64,000 nt of DNA from an uncultured Bacteroides sp. (lineage in GTDB: Bacteria; Bacteroidota; Bacteroidia; Bacteroidales; Bacteroidaceae). The stretch spans positions 3,906,001 to 3,970,000 of the forward strand of contig NZ_OY781099.1 of the NCBI RefSeq assembly GCF_963676325.1. Reading direction: 5' to 3'. The notes below the pieces were generated by a model. That model worked only from the letters and a program-made list of their open reading frames with translations, made no database searches and was not told where the DNA came from. Shown here piece after piece: positions 53,114 through 60,817 of the stretch (the stretch's first letter is position 1; every line of letters starts with the position of its first letter). The position numbers and the translations under genes were made by a program.

Positions 53114-54916
53114 TTATGCTAATTGAGCAACAACATAAGCTGGACGAATCCAAGCAGCATCGTAAAATCCATTGATTATGATTCTAACAACACCCTCTGT
53201 CATGTGTGATTTTTCATCAATTGTTAATACAACTGGCCCCCATTGCCCGATCCATAAATTTTTAAAATCTGCTACAACTATACCTTTGTTATATACATTA
53301 GCTGTAACATAAGCTGGGCAAGCATCTACTTCTTTATTGTCATAAATAAATGACATCTGATTTCTTACTGTTGATTTAAGTATTGATTTTGCTTTGTTTG
53401 AAATTATAAATGAATAATCATTTACATTTTTGTCCTCAAGTTGAGATTCTAGATTAACAATATTAGCATAAGTAACACCGCTAATTGTATTTGCGCCTGC
53501 AGCAAATAAACCATTTGGCATTGTAGCACCAGTTACATTTCCTAGAATTGTAGATTCTAATTTTTGTGAGATTGAATTTCTTAATGATTCAATTAATTGT
53601 TCATTAGCACTGTTACTGTCCTGTGCGAGAAATTGTAATGACACATCAACATAAGTTGTCAATCTTTTTGGGCGCATTATTTGTTCAGAGAATGCACCAG
53701 CACCATCAGTTGCACTTGCTTTTTCTCCAGCCCATAAGGAACTAGTTCCCGCATAAGAAGGTAAGCTAAAATCATTAATCAAACCAGTGATAAATTTTGC
53801 ACCAGCATCCATTAATACTAAATTTGGTTGTAATGCAGTTGTTAATGAGTTCTTTGTTTCGCCAATATTTTCCATTCCAAAACCAGCTGATGTTGCACCA
53901 ATTACATCACGGTGCTCACTCATCGGAATATATATATCACCTGCGATTGATTGACCAATATTTCTTACTTCTTGCGCACCTAGATTTGAGAATTCTTTTT
54001 GCTCATCTGTTAAACCTCTTTTTGAGGCAATTGAATTAATTGCGGAAATTAATTTAAAATTTTCCATTTGTCTTTTTTCTTTATTTTTTATTATTTTATT
54101 TTCTTCAATATTCAATTCTCTTTTTTCTGATTGAACATCATTTTTTTCATTATTTCTTTCTTCATCAGTTGATTCAATTAGTTGTTCTATTGGTTCAACT
54201 GGTTGTTTATTTTCTTCAATAACTTGTTCAGTTGGTTCAACTGGTTGTTTATTTTCTTCAATAACTTGTTCAGTTGATTCAATTGGTTGTTCTTCTACTT
54301 GCTCGGTTGATTCTTCAGCCACTTCAATAGTTTGTTCTTCAATTACTTTATCTTTTGATTCTTTAATTTCTTGTTCAACTATTTCAGTAGGAATTTCTTT
54401 ATTTTCTTCTTGAATTTCAAGAAATCTTTTACAGGCTGTAGTTTCTGAATATGCTGGTTGGTAAACTGGTGAAATGTCAAATAATTGACCAAATTTTAAA
54501 ATGGTTCTTATGTATGTACCATCTGCTTGTTTATCCCATTTATCCGATTCAATAGTAAATGCAAATGAACTAGAATCTATATCACCTCTTTTAATCATTT
54601 CAATTGCTTCATCACCTAATGCTGTTGCAGGTGATTCAAATGAATATTTCAATCCTGTATCATCAATTGACAATGAAAGTGTTCCTGTACCATTTTTTGA
54701 TCTTGCTAGAATTCCCCTCTTTGAATCGTGATTCAGTAAAGCAAAAACATCACTTTTTTCAATCACTCCAGCAAATGCATTCTTATCAACTAGTTCACGA
54801 AATCCTCCCAAGTCTTCAGATAAAGAAGCGAAAACAGATGCATAACCATCAATAGTTCTATTGTCCGAATTATTCGCCCTTAGTTGTATTTTTCTTATTT
54901 CTTTTTCCATTTTCAT
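53114..54916 (-). CDS. Fused prohead protease and HK97-fold major capsid protein
   Basis: 600 residues. Residues 1-165 form a HK97-type prohead protease: TIDGYASVFASL, FALLNHDSKRG (catalytic His), DIDSSSFAFTIESDKW (catalytic Ser) and KQADGTYIRTILKF. A Glu/Gln-rich linker (about 170-280) includes a perfect 14-residue repeat encoded by 42-bp DNA repeats. From Met284 (MENFKLISAINSIASKRGL) the HK97 major capsid domain follows, with FLAQDSNSANEQLIESLRNSI and an NGFYDAAWIRPAYVVAQLA end. No separate scaffold gene; the linker may act as the delta/scaffold part. Met284 could be an internal start. Confidence 0.9.
   Translation of the reverse strand: MKMEKEIRKIQLRANNSDNRTIDGYASVFASLSEDLGGFRELVDKNAFAGVIEKSDVFALLNHDSKRGILARSKNGTGTLSLSIDDTGLKYSFESPATALGDEAIEMIKRGDIDSSSFAFTIESDKWDKQADGTYIRTILKFGQLFDISPVYQPAYSETTACKRFLEIQEENKEIPTEIVEQEIKESKDKVIEEQTIEVAEESTEQVEEQPIESTEQVIEENKQPVEPTEQVIEENKQPVEPIEQLIESTDEERNNEKNDVQSEKRELNIEENKIIKNKEKRQMENFKLISAINSIASKRGLTDEQKEFSNLGAQEVRNIGQSIAGDIYIPMSEHRDVIGATSAGFGMENIGETKNSLTTALQPNLVLMDAGAKFITGLINDFSLPSYAGTSSLWAGEKASATDGAGAFSEQIMRPKRLTTYVDVSLQFLAQDSNSANEQLIESLRNSISQKLESTILGNVTGATMPNGLFAAGANTISGVTYANIVNLESQLEDKNVNDYSFIISNKAKSILKSTVRNQMSFIYDNKEVDACPAYVTANVYNKGIVVADFKNLWIGQWGPVVLTIDEKSHMTEGVVRIIINGFYDAAWIRPAYVVAQLA
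54192..54275. repeat. 42-bp tandem repeat in the protease-capsid linker
   Basis: Two perfect copies (54192 and 54234), followed by a diverged part copy, encode the 14-residue unit EQVIEENKQPVEPT. Confidence 0.85.
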
Positions 54917-54949
54917 TTATATATTATAATGTTGTTATATTGTCAGCCA
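54917..54949 (-). promoter_or_regulatory. Phage class B-like promoter P9 (protease-capsid)
   Basis: Minus strand: ACAT then TATAATATATAA, with TGGC 13 bp before ACAT instead of TGTC. Overlaps the portal stop and ends at the capsid start codon, so it may give a leaderless or very short leader mRNA. Weaker match than the others. Confidence 0.5.
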
Positions 54950-56202
54950 TTTTTATTATCACTTTCAGCAACTATTTTTGCTTTAATTTTTTGTTTTAAT
55001 TCTTTCTGATCTGGTGGTGTTTGTTCAATTATGTTCTTAATTGTTGACATATTGAGTTGCATGAATAAGTTATCACCGTTGTCAATATCATTGAGGTTTA
55101 GACTTCTACGTACTTCATTAATTGTCATAATTCCGTTAACCAGCATTGATTTATAATATTCTGCAAGTGATTGTTTATCAGTGCTTAACATTGCAGACCT
55201 ATCAAATTGAATTTCATTAATTGATTGCTCTGGTAATGTAAATAGTTTTCGGTTTAATTCTTGTTCCAACATTATCAAGAAAGGGTTTATAGTATCTTCC
55301 AAAAAACTAAGCTGTGTTTGCTCTAATGAACTGTAAGAAGTTTTTGTGAGGTCAAATAATTTTATTGGTGAAATATTAAAGAATCTGGCTATTTCAATTA
55401 CATCAAATTGACGTGATTCTAAAAGCATTGCATCTTTTGGATTGATGGTAATTGCTTGATAATCAACACCTAAAGGTAATACCGCAATACCTGAACTATT
55501 AGGATCAGAAAAAGCATAATTCCAAGACTGGCGAATTTGCTGTTTTTGGCTGTCGGTTAATTTTATATCGGTTTTCAATAGTCCACTGGATGCGGCCCCA
55601 GACTTATAAAAATTCTGACTGTGATTACTTGCATCGGTTGCAAGCTTCAGCGAATTAACAGCATAACTAATTGTTGATACTCCATTAATTAAATCATTTG
55701 AATACATCCAGAAATGCAACATATCTTTAGATTGAATAGGTTGCTTAAATCCTGTTGCATAATAAATTATAGTATCAGTTTGCCAGTTATAATTTGGCGT
55801 AACTTGTTCAGAATGTAAGTATCTAATTGCAGTTATATCACCTTTTAAATCTCTAATTATTGCGGCATATCCATTTCCCTTTAACAACACTGAGGAAATT
55901 ATCAACTTGAAAAAATTGAATCTTGATAAATTGCTGGATGGTTGTTTATTAAGGATAGTTGATAATTGATGTTGATAATTAATGTTTTTAAAACCATTTC
56001 CATCAATTTCATATATATTTACAGGCAAAGAAGCCACTGCATTACTTATACTATTACATGCTGCATATACAGCACTTAATCGCATTGCACTAGATGATAT
56101 ATATGAACTAGTTGAATTAAATGACAAAGCACCAGTTAATAAGCTTCTTTCTTCTACTTGTTCAGTTGTTGTTGATTTTTTATTGTTGAAAAATAATCCC
56201 AT
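54943..56202 (-). CDS. Phage portal protein (HK97 type)
   Basis: 419 residues: SLLTGALSFNSTSSYISSSAMRLSAVYAACNSISNAVASLPVNIYE, the invariant portal start (VYAAVxxIAxxVASLPL), RFNFFKLIISSVLLKGNGYAAII, and FNISPIKLFDLTKTSYSSLEQTQLSFLEDTINPFLIMLEQELNRKLF. Forms the dodecameric DNA gate of the capsid. First gene of the head operon after class B promoter P6. Confidence 0.95.
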   Translation of the reverse strand: MGLFFNNKKSTTTEQVEERSLLTGALSFNSTSSYISSSAMRLSAVYAACNSISNAVASLPVNIYEIDGNGFKNINYQHQLSTILNKQPSSNLSRFNFFKLIISSVLLKGNGYAAIIRDLKGDITAIRYLHSEQVTPNYNWQTDTIIYYATGFKQPIQSKDMLHFWMYSNDLINGVSTISYAVNSLKLATDASNHSQNFYKSGAASSGLLKTDIKLTDSQKQQIRQSWNYAFSDPNSSGIAVLPLGVDYQAITINPKDAMLLESRQFDVIEIARFFNISPIKLFDLTKTSYSSLEQTQLSFLEDTINPFLIMLEQELNRKLFTLPEQSINEIQFDRSAMLSTDKQSLAEYYKSMLVNGIMTINEVRRSLNLNDIDNGDNLFMQLNMSTIKNIIEQTPPDQKELKQKIKAKIVAESDNKNG

Positions 56203-56221
56203 ATTTCTATTATTTTTTTAA

Positions 56222-56255
56222 TTATATATAATAGATGTTGGAAAAATAGCAGACA
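56222..56255 (-). promoter_or_regulatory. Phage class B promoter P6 (head operon)
   Basis: Minus strand: TGTC, 13 bp, ACAT, then CTATTATATATAA. It follows directly on the T-tract of the TerL terminator. Confidence 0.72.
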
Positions 56256-56288
56256 AAAAAAAGGTGATAAAATTAATTACCACCTTAT
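56255..56288 (-). terminator. Terminator of the packaging operon
   Basis: Minus strand: AAGGTGGTAATTAATTTTATCACC then TTTTTTTT; 30 bp past the TerL stop. Confidence 0.82.
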
Positions 56289-56317
56289 TATATATATATA
56301 TATATGTACAAAAACAA

Positions 56318-57955
56318 TTAAATCACAAACAAATCAAAATCATTATCAACTTTTGGAATTGTGAAAAATCCACCTAATGCAGATACCATTGATATTATGC
56401 CATCAATCTTGTTTTTATTACATGTTTTTTCGGGCTTCACATTATCGTGATTATCAGGATGAAAAACCACATTATCAAAACAGAACTGAGTTAATAAATT
56501 ATTATCAATCACAACTTTATCTGATCTAATAAGCCTTTCTAATTCTTTGGTCGGGCGATTAAAATTTGCTTTTGATTGTGAAAAAGGAATTAGATTAAGC
56601 CCTGCATCGGTGCAATCAATAGCCCAACTGGTTGCATTATATGTGTCATAGAATATACCCGCAATAGGGCATAATTCATTAATTTTCAAAAGGTCTTCTT
56701 TGATATAATTATAGTCTACAACATTACCATTTGTCATTGTTATCTGTTTTTGATAGTGCATCTTTTTGTAATATTCTTTCTGTTGATGTTCTGTTAATGC
56801 TGACTGAGGTAGATAATATTTGGTAATAAAAGAATATTTATCATTTTTTTCATCAAAAAACATAAAACTAACAGCGGTTAAATCTGATACACAAGATAAG
56901 TCTACACCACAATAACACACCTGACCAGCAAAATCTTTAATATCAAGTTTCTTTGAATTCTTTACAATTGTATCATGTGTCAACCACACCTCATTAGATG
57001 AGCACCAGAGATTCAAATTCTTTGTCTTTACCCCAACTTCATTACTTGAATTATTCTTTGCGCTCAATACTTCACCTTTAATATAATCAGTTGATACAGT
57101 GATATTTAAATTAGGATTTGACTTTATCCAAACTCTTTCATCATCCCAGTTGTCATTTTCATCAAGTGTATAAATTGCAGAAAAAAATGAATCATCTTGC
57201 TTAGTATTTCTTAGTATGTCAATTGCAGTTGTAAACATCTCATAGCAAGGTGATTGTAAATTAAATCCTGCTGTTGTGATTATTATGCTTAAAGGCTGTT
57301 GTCTGTTACCTTGTGATGATTTTAATACTGAATACATTTTATTATCTTTACTCTCGTGATATTCATCAATAATAAAGGTACTAGTATTGAGCCCATCAAG
57401 CTTACTTGTGTCAGCAGATACAACTTTAATTTTTCCCTTATTTGATTTGAACTTTATTTCATTCCTGTAATTTTTGATATATTTTTCATTTGAATCAAGA
57501 ACTTTGGAAAATTCAACAGTTGTATTAAGGAGTGTGTCTTTTGCTTGTTCACGACTGTTTGCCGCCAAAATGATCTCTGGACTGGCTTCACCCTCTGCGA
57601 TTAATAAATACAAAGAAAGTGCTGTAACAAATGCAGATTTACCACTTTTTCGAGCCATAAAAAGAAATACATTCTTAGTAACTCTCTGATTATTATGTTT
57701 ATATTTCCAGCCAAAAATATTTGCAACTATAAATTCTTGCCAATTTTCAAGCTTGAAATTTTTGCCAGCGGATTCACCTTTAAAATGCTTAATTAGACCA
57801 ACAAATTGAATAACTTCAGCAACTTTTTCGGAATCAAAATAAATATCACTTCTTGACTGAAATGTTCTGAATCGCTGAACCGCTAATTTAATGAATTCAC
57901 AAGCTATAATATTGTTTGATTCTACATCATTAATATATTGTTCATAACCTGTCAT
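56318..57955 (-). CDS. Terminase large subunit (TerL)
   Basis: 545 residues. ATPase domain with Walker A-type MARKSGKSAFVTALSLYLL near residue 100, Walker B FIIDEYHESKDNK near 196, and ITTAGFNLQSP (coupling motif). Nuclease domain starts CYCGVDLSCVSDLTAVSF with Asp, then WAIDCTDAGLNLIPF and a late NKIDGIISMVSALGGFF. All blocks of phage packaging motors of the HK97/lambda-like group are visible. Uses ATP to pump DNA into the prohead and cuts it. Overlaps the TerS gene by one base. Confidence 0.95.
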   Translation of the reverse strand: MTGYEQYINDVESNNIIACEFIKLAVQRFRTFQSRSDIYFDSEKVAEVIQFVGLIKHFKGESAGKNFKLENWQEFIVANIFGWKYKHNNQRVTKNVFLFMARKSGKSAFVTALSLYLLIAEGEASPEIILAANSREQAKDTLLNTTVEFSKVLDSNEKYIKNYRNEIKFKSNKGKIKVVSADTSKLDGLNTSTFIIDEYHESKDNKMYSVLKSSQGNRQQPLSIIITTAGFNLQSPCYEMFTTAIDILRNTKQDDSFFSAIYTLDENDNWDDERVWIKSNPNLNITVSTDYIKGEVLSAKNNSSNEVGVKTKNLNLWCSSNEVWLTHDTIVKNSKKLDIKDFAGQVCYCGVDLSCVSDLTAVSFMFFDEKNDKYSFITKYYLPQSALTEHQQKEYYKKMHYQKQITMTNGNVVDYNYIKEDLLKINELCPIAGIFYDTYNATSWAIDCTDAGLNLIPFSQSKANFNRPTKELERLIRSDKVVIDNNLLTQFCFDNVVFHPDNHDNVKPEKTCNKNKIDGIISMVSALGGFFTIPKVDNDFDLFVI

Positions 57956-58341
57956 TATCTTGTTTCAACTTTTTTTTTATTATTTACAAATTGCATAAGT
58001 GGTGAATCATCCTCACTAGTTACATCATTGATTCTTAGTGCTGATTTCTTAGTCAATAGGAATTCAATTAAAAGCTTCTGCAATTGAATTGATGCATCAT
58101 TTTTCACCTTAATTAAAGGATGTGCAACAGTACTATTAAACCGATCTAAGACAGTTAAACCACTAGTTGATAGTTCTTTATCACATGTAATTATAGTGTC
58201 ATAATAACCAGCCATTAGGTATAATGAGGCATTCCAGGAATCATCTATTTTTTCACCATCTGATTTTAATTTCTTCAGTACATTTTTAATAAATTCCTTT
58301 GTTTCAGATTGTAATTTTTCATCAATTTTATATTTTGCCAT
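57955..58341 (-). CDS. Terminase small subunit (P27 type)
   Basis: 128 residues, helical: EKLQSETKEFIKNVLKKLKSDGEKIDDSWNASLYLMAGYYDTIITCDKELSTSGLTVLDRFNSTVAHPLIKVKNDASIQLQKLLIEFLLTKKS. The VAHPLIKVxxDAxxQLxKLLxEFxLT block is characteristic of P27-family small terminases. It recognises DNA for packaging. First gene of the packaging operon behind P5; 1-bp overlap with TerL. Confidence 0.85.
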   Translation of the reverse strand: MAKYKIDEKLQSETKEFIKNVLKKLKSDGEKIDDSWNASLYLMAGYYDTIITCDKELSTSGLTVLDRFNSTVAHPLIKVKNDASIQLQKLLIEFLLTKKSALRINDVTSEDDSPLMQFVNNKKKVETR

Positions 58342-58354
58342 TTCTATTTCATTT

Positions 58355-58387
58355 TTATATATAAAAATGTTGTGAAACTAGCTGACA
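58355..58387 (-). promoter_or_regulatory. Phage class B promoter P5 (packaging operon)
   Basis: Minus strand: TGTC, 13 bp, ACAT, then TTTTATATATAA; 14 bp before the TerS ATG. Confidence 0.7.
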
Positions 58388-58390
58388 GGA

Positions 58391-58427
58391 CAAAAAAAAG
58401 GTGCAACACATGAATGTTACACCCTTA
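58391..58427 (-). terminator. Terminator of the 97-aa/73-aa gene operon
   Basis: Minus strand: GGTGTAACA...TGTTGCACC then TTTTTTTT, 26 bp past the stop at 58453 and 4 bp from promoter P5. Confidence 0.8.
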
Positions 58428-58452
58428 AAAATATTGAGAGATATTTTATTAT

Positions 58453-58674
58453 TTAGTTATAATTATAGTTATAAGATGGCAAAGTATCTGTTAGATAATC
58501 ATATACTTTATTTTTGCACTGATTTACTTTTTCAGTGTCTTTATCCTTAATGTCTGAGAATTCATTTTCAATTAATAAGCTTAATTCTAGTCCAAGGAGT
58601 TGAGTTCTTTGGTCAATCATTTTAATTAATAAATCAAATTTTGATTCTAATTCTGTCTGTTGTATATTTATCAT
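58453..58674 (-). CDS. Small phage coiled-coil protein, unknown function
   Basis: 73 residues: INIQQTELESKFDLLIKMIDQRTQLLGLELSLLIENEFSDIKDKDTEKVNQCKNKVYDYLTDTLPSYNYNYN. Mostly helical, acidic, with a Tyr/Asn-rich tail. No motif or membrane segment. It lies between the 97-codon gene and the terminase operon; a GGGGGCTT/AGCCCC hairpin (58709-58728) separates it from the preceding gene. Function unknown; the position would suit a small DNA-packaging or regulatory protein. Confidence 0.5.
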   Translation of the reverse strand: MINIQQTELESKFDLLIKMIDQRTQLLGLELSLLIENEFSDIKDKDTEKVNQCKNKVYDYLTDTLPSYNYNYN

Positions 58675-58708
58675 GTATTTTTTAGTCTAGTTTATTATTG
58701 TGTGTATT

Positions 58709-58728
58709 GGGGGCTTGTTACAGCCCCT
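58709..58728. other. GC-rich stem-loop between two small phage genes
   Basis: GGGGCTTGTTACAGCCCC can fold back with a GTTAC-type loop. No T-tract on the minus strand, so termination is unlikely; it may be a processing or stability element. Confidence 0.55.
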
Positions 58729-58736
58729 TTTACTTA

Positions 58737-59030
58737 TTATTCTTCAATTTTATCTTCAATAAAGTTATATACATGAAGTCTAAACATTGATAGATAGTTA
58801 TTATTATCTTCAATCGGCAAACTGTCAAAGTATTCACATAAACTAACAAGATCATTTTTTATTGAATTATAAGTTTTGTCTTCAATTAATTCTGTTGCAA
58901 GAATTATAAAATACTCTATTCCATGAGCCGCAAAATCAACTCTGTTTTTCATTCTGTCTAAATCTTTGATGTCAGTTGAAGCAACAATTTGTTCTGCTAC
59001 ATCTTTAATAATCATTTTTAATGGTTTCAT
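58737..59030 (-). CDS. Small phage protein of unknown function
   Basis: 97 residues: KPLKMIIKDVAEQIVASTDIKDLDRMKNRVDFAAHGIEYFIILATELIEDKTYNSIKNDLVSLCEYFDSLPIEDNNNYLSMFRLHVYNFIEDKIEE. Helical and acidic without a recognised motif. It begins 32 bp downstream of the class A promoter P2 and is followed by the 73-codon gene. Not structural by location; probably an early/middle protein. Function cannot be assigned. Confidence 0.5.
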   Translation of the reverse strand: MKPLKMIIKDVAEQIVASTDIKDLDRMKNRVDFAAHGIEYFIILATELIEDKTYNSIKNDLVSLCEYFDSLPIEDNNNYLSMFRLHVYNFIEDKIEE

Positions 59031-59061
59031 ATTATTTTTTTTTTATTTGTTATTTTTTTTT

Positions 59062-59097
59062 CTATATATAAATATGTGCGAGATTTTAAAAGTTCAC
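59062..59097 (-). promoter_or_regulatory. Phage class A promoter P2
   Basis: Minus strand begins GTGAACTTTTAAAATCTCG and ends ACATATTTATATATAG, the same 36-bp layout as P1, P3 and P4. It lies 32 bp before the start at 59030. Confidence 0.75.
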
Positions 59098-59102
59098 TTT
59101 TT

Positions 59103-59264
59103 TCAGAAATTATTTTGATTTATTATTCGAATTTCTTTTTCAGACTGTTTTTTTATTCGAGTTTCTTTTTCAGCCTGTTCTTTTATTCGAATTTCTTTTT
59201 CGGATTGACTTAATATTCTATTATCTTTTTTTTTAAGGATGACAGGTAAATTATTTTCTTTCAT
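59103..59264 (-). CDS. Short phage protein made of 10-residue repeats
   Basis: 53 codons from the ATG at 59264: MKENNLPVILKKKDNRILSQ then three units QSEKEIRIKE / QAEKETRIKK / QSEKEIRII. The unit is encoded by an imperfect 30-bp direct repeat (59121-59210). It is highly charged and probably a helical, coiled-coil or disordered peptide. Class A promoter P4 and a GGGGG-stem leader precede it. No known motif; small size leaves moderate doubt that it is translated. Confidence 0.45.
   Translation of the reverse strand: MKENNLPVILKKKDNRILSQSEKEIRIKEQAEKETRIKKQSEKEIRIINQNNF
59121..59210. repeat. Three 30-bp direct repeats
   Basis: Units of the form TTATTCGAATTTCTTTTTCA followed by GACTG/GCCTG/GATTG variants, inside the 53-codon gene. 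Confidence 0.75.
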
Positions 59265-59281
59265 AGTTTTTGTATTTATGT

Positions 59282-59303
59282 TGGGGGATTGTTAATCCCC
59301 CAA
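59282..59303 (-). other. GGGGG stem-loop in the leader of the 53-codon gene
   Basis: GGGGGATT/AATCCCCC with a 3-nt GTT (AAC on the transcript) loop, between promoter P4 and the start codon. No T-tract follows. The same stem ends recur at 60519-60553. Confidence 0.65.
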
Positions 59304-59332
59304 TTTTGTTATTTAATTTGTTAATTTTCTTT

Positions 59333-59368
59333 CTATATATAAATAGTTTTATTTTTTCAAAAGTTCAT
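59333..59368 (-). promoter_or_regulatory. Phage class A promoter P4
   Basis: Minus strand: ATGAACTTTTGAAA at one end and ACTATTTATATATAG at the other, in exact register with P2 (36 bp) but with ACT in place of ACAT. Confidence 0.65.
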
Positions 59369-59409
59369 CTTTTTTCAAAAAAAAATCACTATTATTTTAT
59401 TTTTTTTCA

Positions 59410-59545
59410 GACACAAAAAGAGGACGTGGATTTTTTTTGCCCACATCCTCACATTTGAGAATCTATACTTTTGTTTTGATTTAAATTGAAAAAAACAGAA
59501 ATAAAAAACTTGAAATGAAGTAAACAAATAGCTGTTTTTATTTCT
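59410..59545 (-). ncRNA. Candidate phage small RNA (host-type promoter to strong terminator)
   Basis: A perfect host promoter (59552-59582) reads into about 135 nt without a credible ORF and ends at the terminator GAGGATGTGG/CCACGTCCTC-TTTTT (59415-59451). Candidate only; expression untested. Confidence 0.45.
59415..59451 (-). terminator. Intrinsic terminator ahead of promoter P4
   Basis: Minus strand: GAGGATGTGG and CCACGTCCTC pair around an A-rich loop (one mismatch); TTTTTGTGTCTG follows, resembling the start of a class B promoter. Confidence 0.75.
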
Positions 59546-59551
59546 ATGCGG

Positions 59552-59582
59552 CAAATGTACTGGCATTTTTTTTGATAAACAA
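59552..59582 (-). promoter_or_regulatory. Host-type promoter inside the prophage
   Basis: Minus strand: TTG at 59580-59582, 20 bp, TACATTTG (59552-59559). The context AGTACATTTG repeats at 60664-60671 in front of the Rep-like gene. Confidence 0.7.
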
Positions 59583-59661
59583 TTATTTTAACTTTAATTA
59601 AATATTTTGTATTTGGAAAAATTAACGGCCGCCAAATTGTTAATAAACTGTTAAACTATTG

Positions 59662-60468
59662 TTAATATATGATTAATTGGTAATTAGACAGCAAAGAATT
59701 GTATTGAATGATGTAATTATTATATTCTTCTTTCTCACTATTCATCATTTTACTTAATCCTAGTTTTTCATACACATTAACTAAATGTATCATTCTTTTA
59801 TTTATACCATTTTGTTCTAGCAATATGCCAAATTGATATTCATTAATTACTTGTTTTTCAGTTGTTTTTTCTTGATCATTTGATATTACTTCTTTATTTT
59901 GTTCCATGTTATAATTATTTATAGTTATTATTTTTTCTTCTTGAATAGTTTTAATTTCCTCAATTGCTGGTTCTTTTTGAATAGCTTCTTGTTCTTCTGT
60001 AACAGCTTCAATTATTTCTTCTTGAATAGTATCTTGTTCATGTGCTGCAACCTCTGTAACAGCTTCAATTGCTTCTGTAGTAGTTTGTTTATTATTTTTT
60101 AATAACATCTTTTTTTCTTCTCTTAATATAAAGATTTCTTCATTAGTTTTTTCATTGAAACTATTAACCAGAGTGCTATTAATAGTATATTCATTTGTTT
60201 GTCCTTTAGTTACTTTTTTTGAAATACAATTAATTAATATTAGTTCATTAATTATTTTTTGTGCTTTCATATTTGCAATATCTAAATTCTTACATATATA
60301 AGATATTGATATACTAAACCATTCTTTTTTTGTCATTTTTTGATAATCAATCAATAAAGCAAACATTGCTCTTTGATTGATATCTAAATACATATTAATT
60401 TTTTTGGGTATTGCTATGAATGAATATTCAATAGTTTTTTTGTCGGTGTTGTTTTCATTTGTAATCAT
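59662..60468 (-). CDS. Replication initiator-like phage protein with winged-helix domain
   Basis: 268 residues. Residues about 10-110 form a probable winged helix (YSFIAIPKKINMYLDINQRAMFALLIDYQKMTKKEWFSISISYICKNLDIANMKAQKIINELILINCISKK), a layout used by plasmid and phage initiators. A low-complexity Glu/Ile/Thr/Gln segment follows (about 125-205), then a C-terminal helical part (NEYQFGILLEQNGINKRMIHLVNVYEKLGLS). It sits about 350 bp from five iterons and an AT-rich stretch. Two promoters (host-type at 60664 and class A P3) and an attenuator-like hairpin precede it. Initiator function is inferred from context. Confidence 0.6.
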   Translation of the reverse strand: MITNENNTDKKTIEYSFIAIPKKINMYLDINQRAMFALLIDYQKMTKKEWFSISISYICKNLDIANMKAQKIINELILINCISKKVTKGQTNEYTINSTLVNSFNEKTNEEIFILREEKKMLLKNNKQTTTEAIEAVTEVAAHEQDTIQEEIIEAVTEEQEAIQKEPAIEEIKTIQEEKIITINNYNMEQNKEVISNDQEKTTEKQVINEYQFGILLEQNGINKRMIHLVNVYEKLGLSKMMNSEKEEYNNYIIQYNSLLSNYQLIIY

Positions 60469-60518
60469 TTTGTGGTTTTTTTTACTTTAATTATTTTTTT
60501 TGTGGTTTTTAAAAAAAT

Positions 60519-60553
60519 ATGGGGGATTGGAAAAACCACTAACCAAATCCCCC
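60519..60553 (-). terminator. Attenuator/terminator hairpin in the rep leader
   Basis: Minus strand: GGGGGATTTGG...CCAATCCCCC then ATATTTTTTT. It lies between the two promoters and the rep start codon, so it either ends a short RNA or attenuates rep. Confidence 0.7.
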
Positions 60554-60578
60554 AGTATAAAGAGATTTTTAATCTTTT

Positions 60579-60614
60579 CTATATATAAATATGTACGAGT
60601 TTTAAAAAAAACAC
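60579..60614 (-). promoter_or_regulatory. Phage class A promoter P3
   Basis: Minus strand begins GTGTTTTTTTTAAAACTCG and ends ACATATTTATATATAG, in register with P2. Reads toward the hairpin at 60519 and rep. Confidence 0.75.
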
Positions 60615-60663
60615 TTTTTTTAAAAAAAATAATTGTAATATTTAATATATTTTTTATATATCA

Positions 60664-60694
60664 CAAATGTACTAATGATTTATTTAAATAACAA
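60664..60694 (-). promoter_or_regulatory. Host-type promoter of the Rep-like gene
   Basis: Minus strand: TTG at 60692-60694, 20 bp, TACATTTG (60664-60671). Perfect Bacteroidetes spacing; a near twin of 59552-59582. Confidence 0.72.
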
Positions 60695-60817
60695 CTTTAA
60701 ATTAAAACTATTTTAATAATTTATGTTAAATTTGAAAATAAAATTTTGAAATAAAAAAGTTGAATATATCAATATTTGCTATAGGATTTTTTACCATAGT
60801 AATTTAGTATTAATAGA

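Noticed and set aside
59375..59566. Minus-strand 63-codon ORF overlapping the candidate small RNA
   Set aside because: It begins inside the host-type promoter and runs through the terminator; composition is not protein-like.
60500..60691. Plus-strand 63-codon ORF over the rep leader
   Set aside because: It is antisense to promoters and a terminator, has no support and is made of A/T runs.
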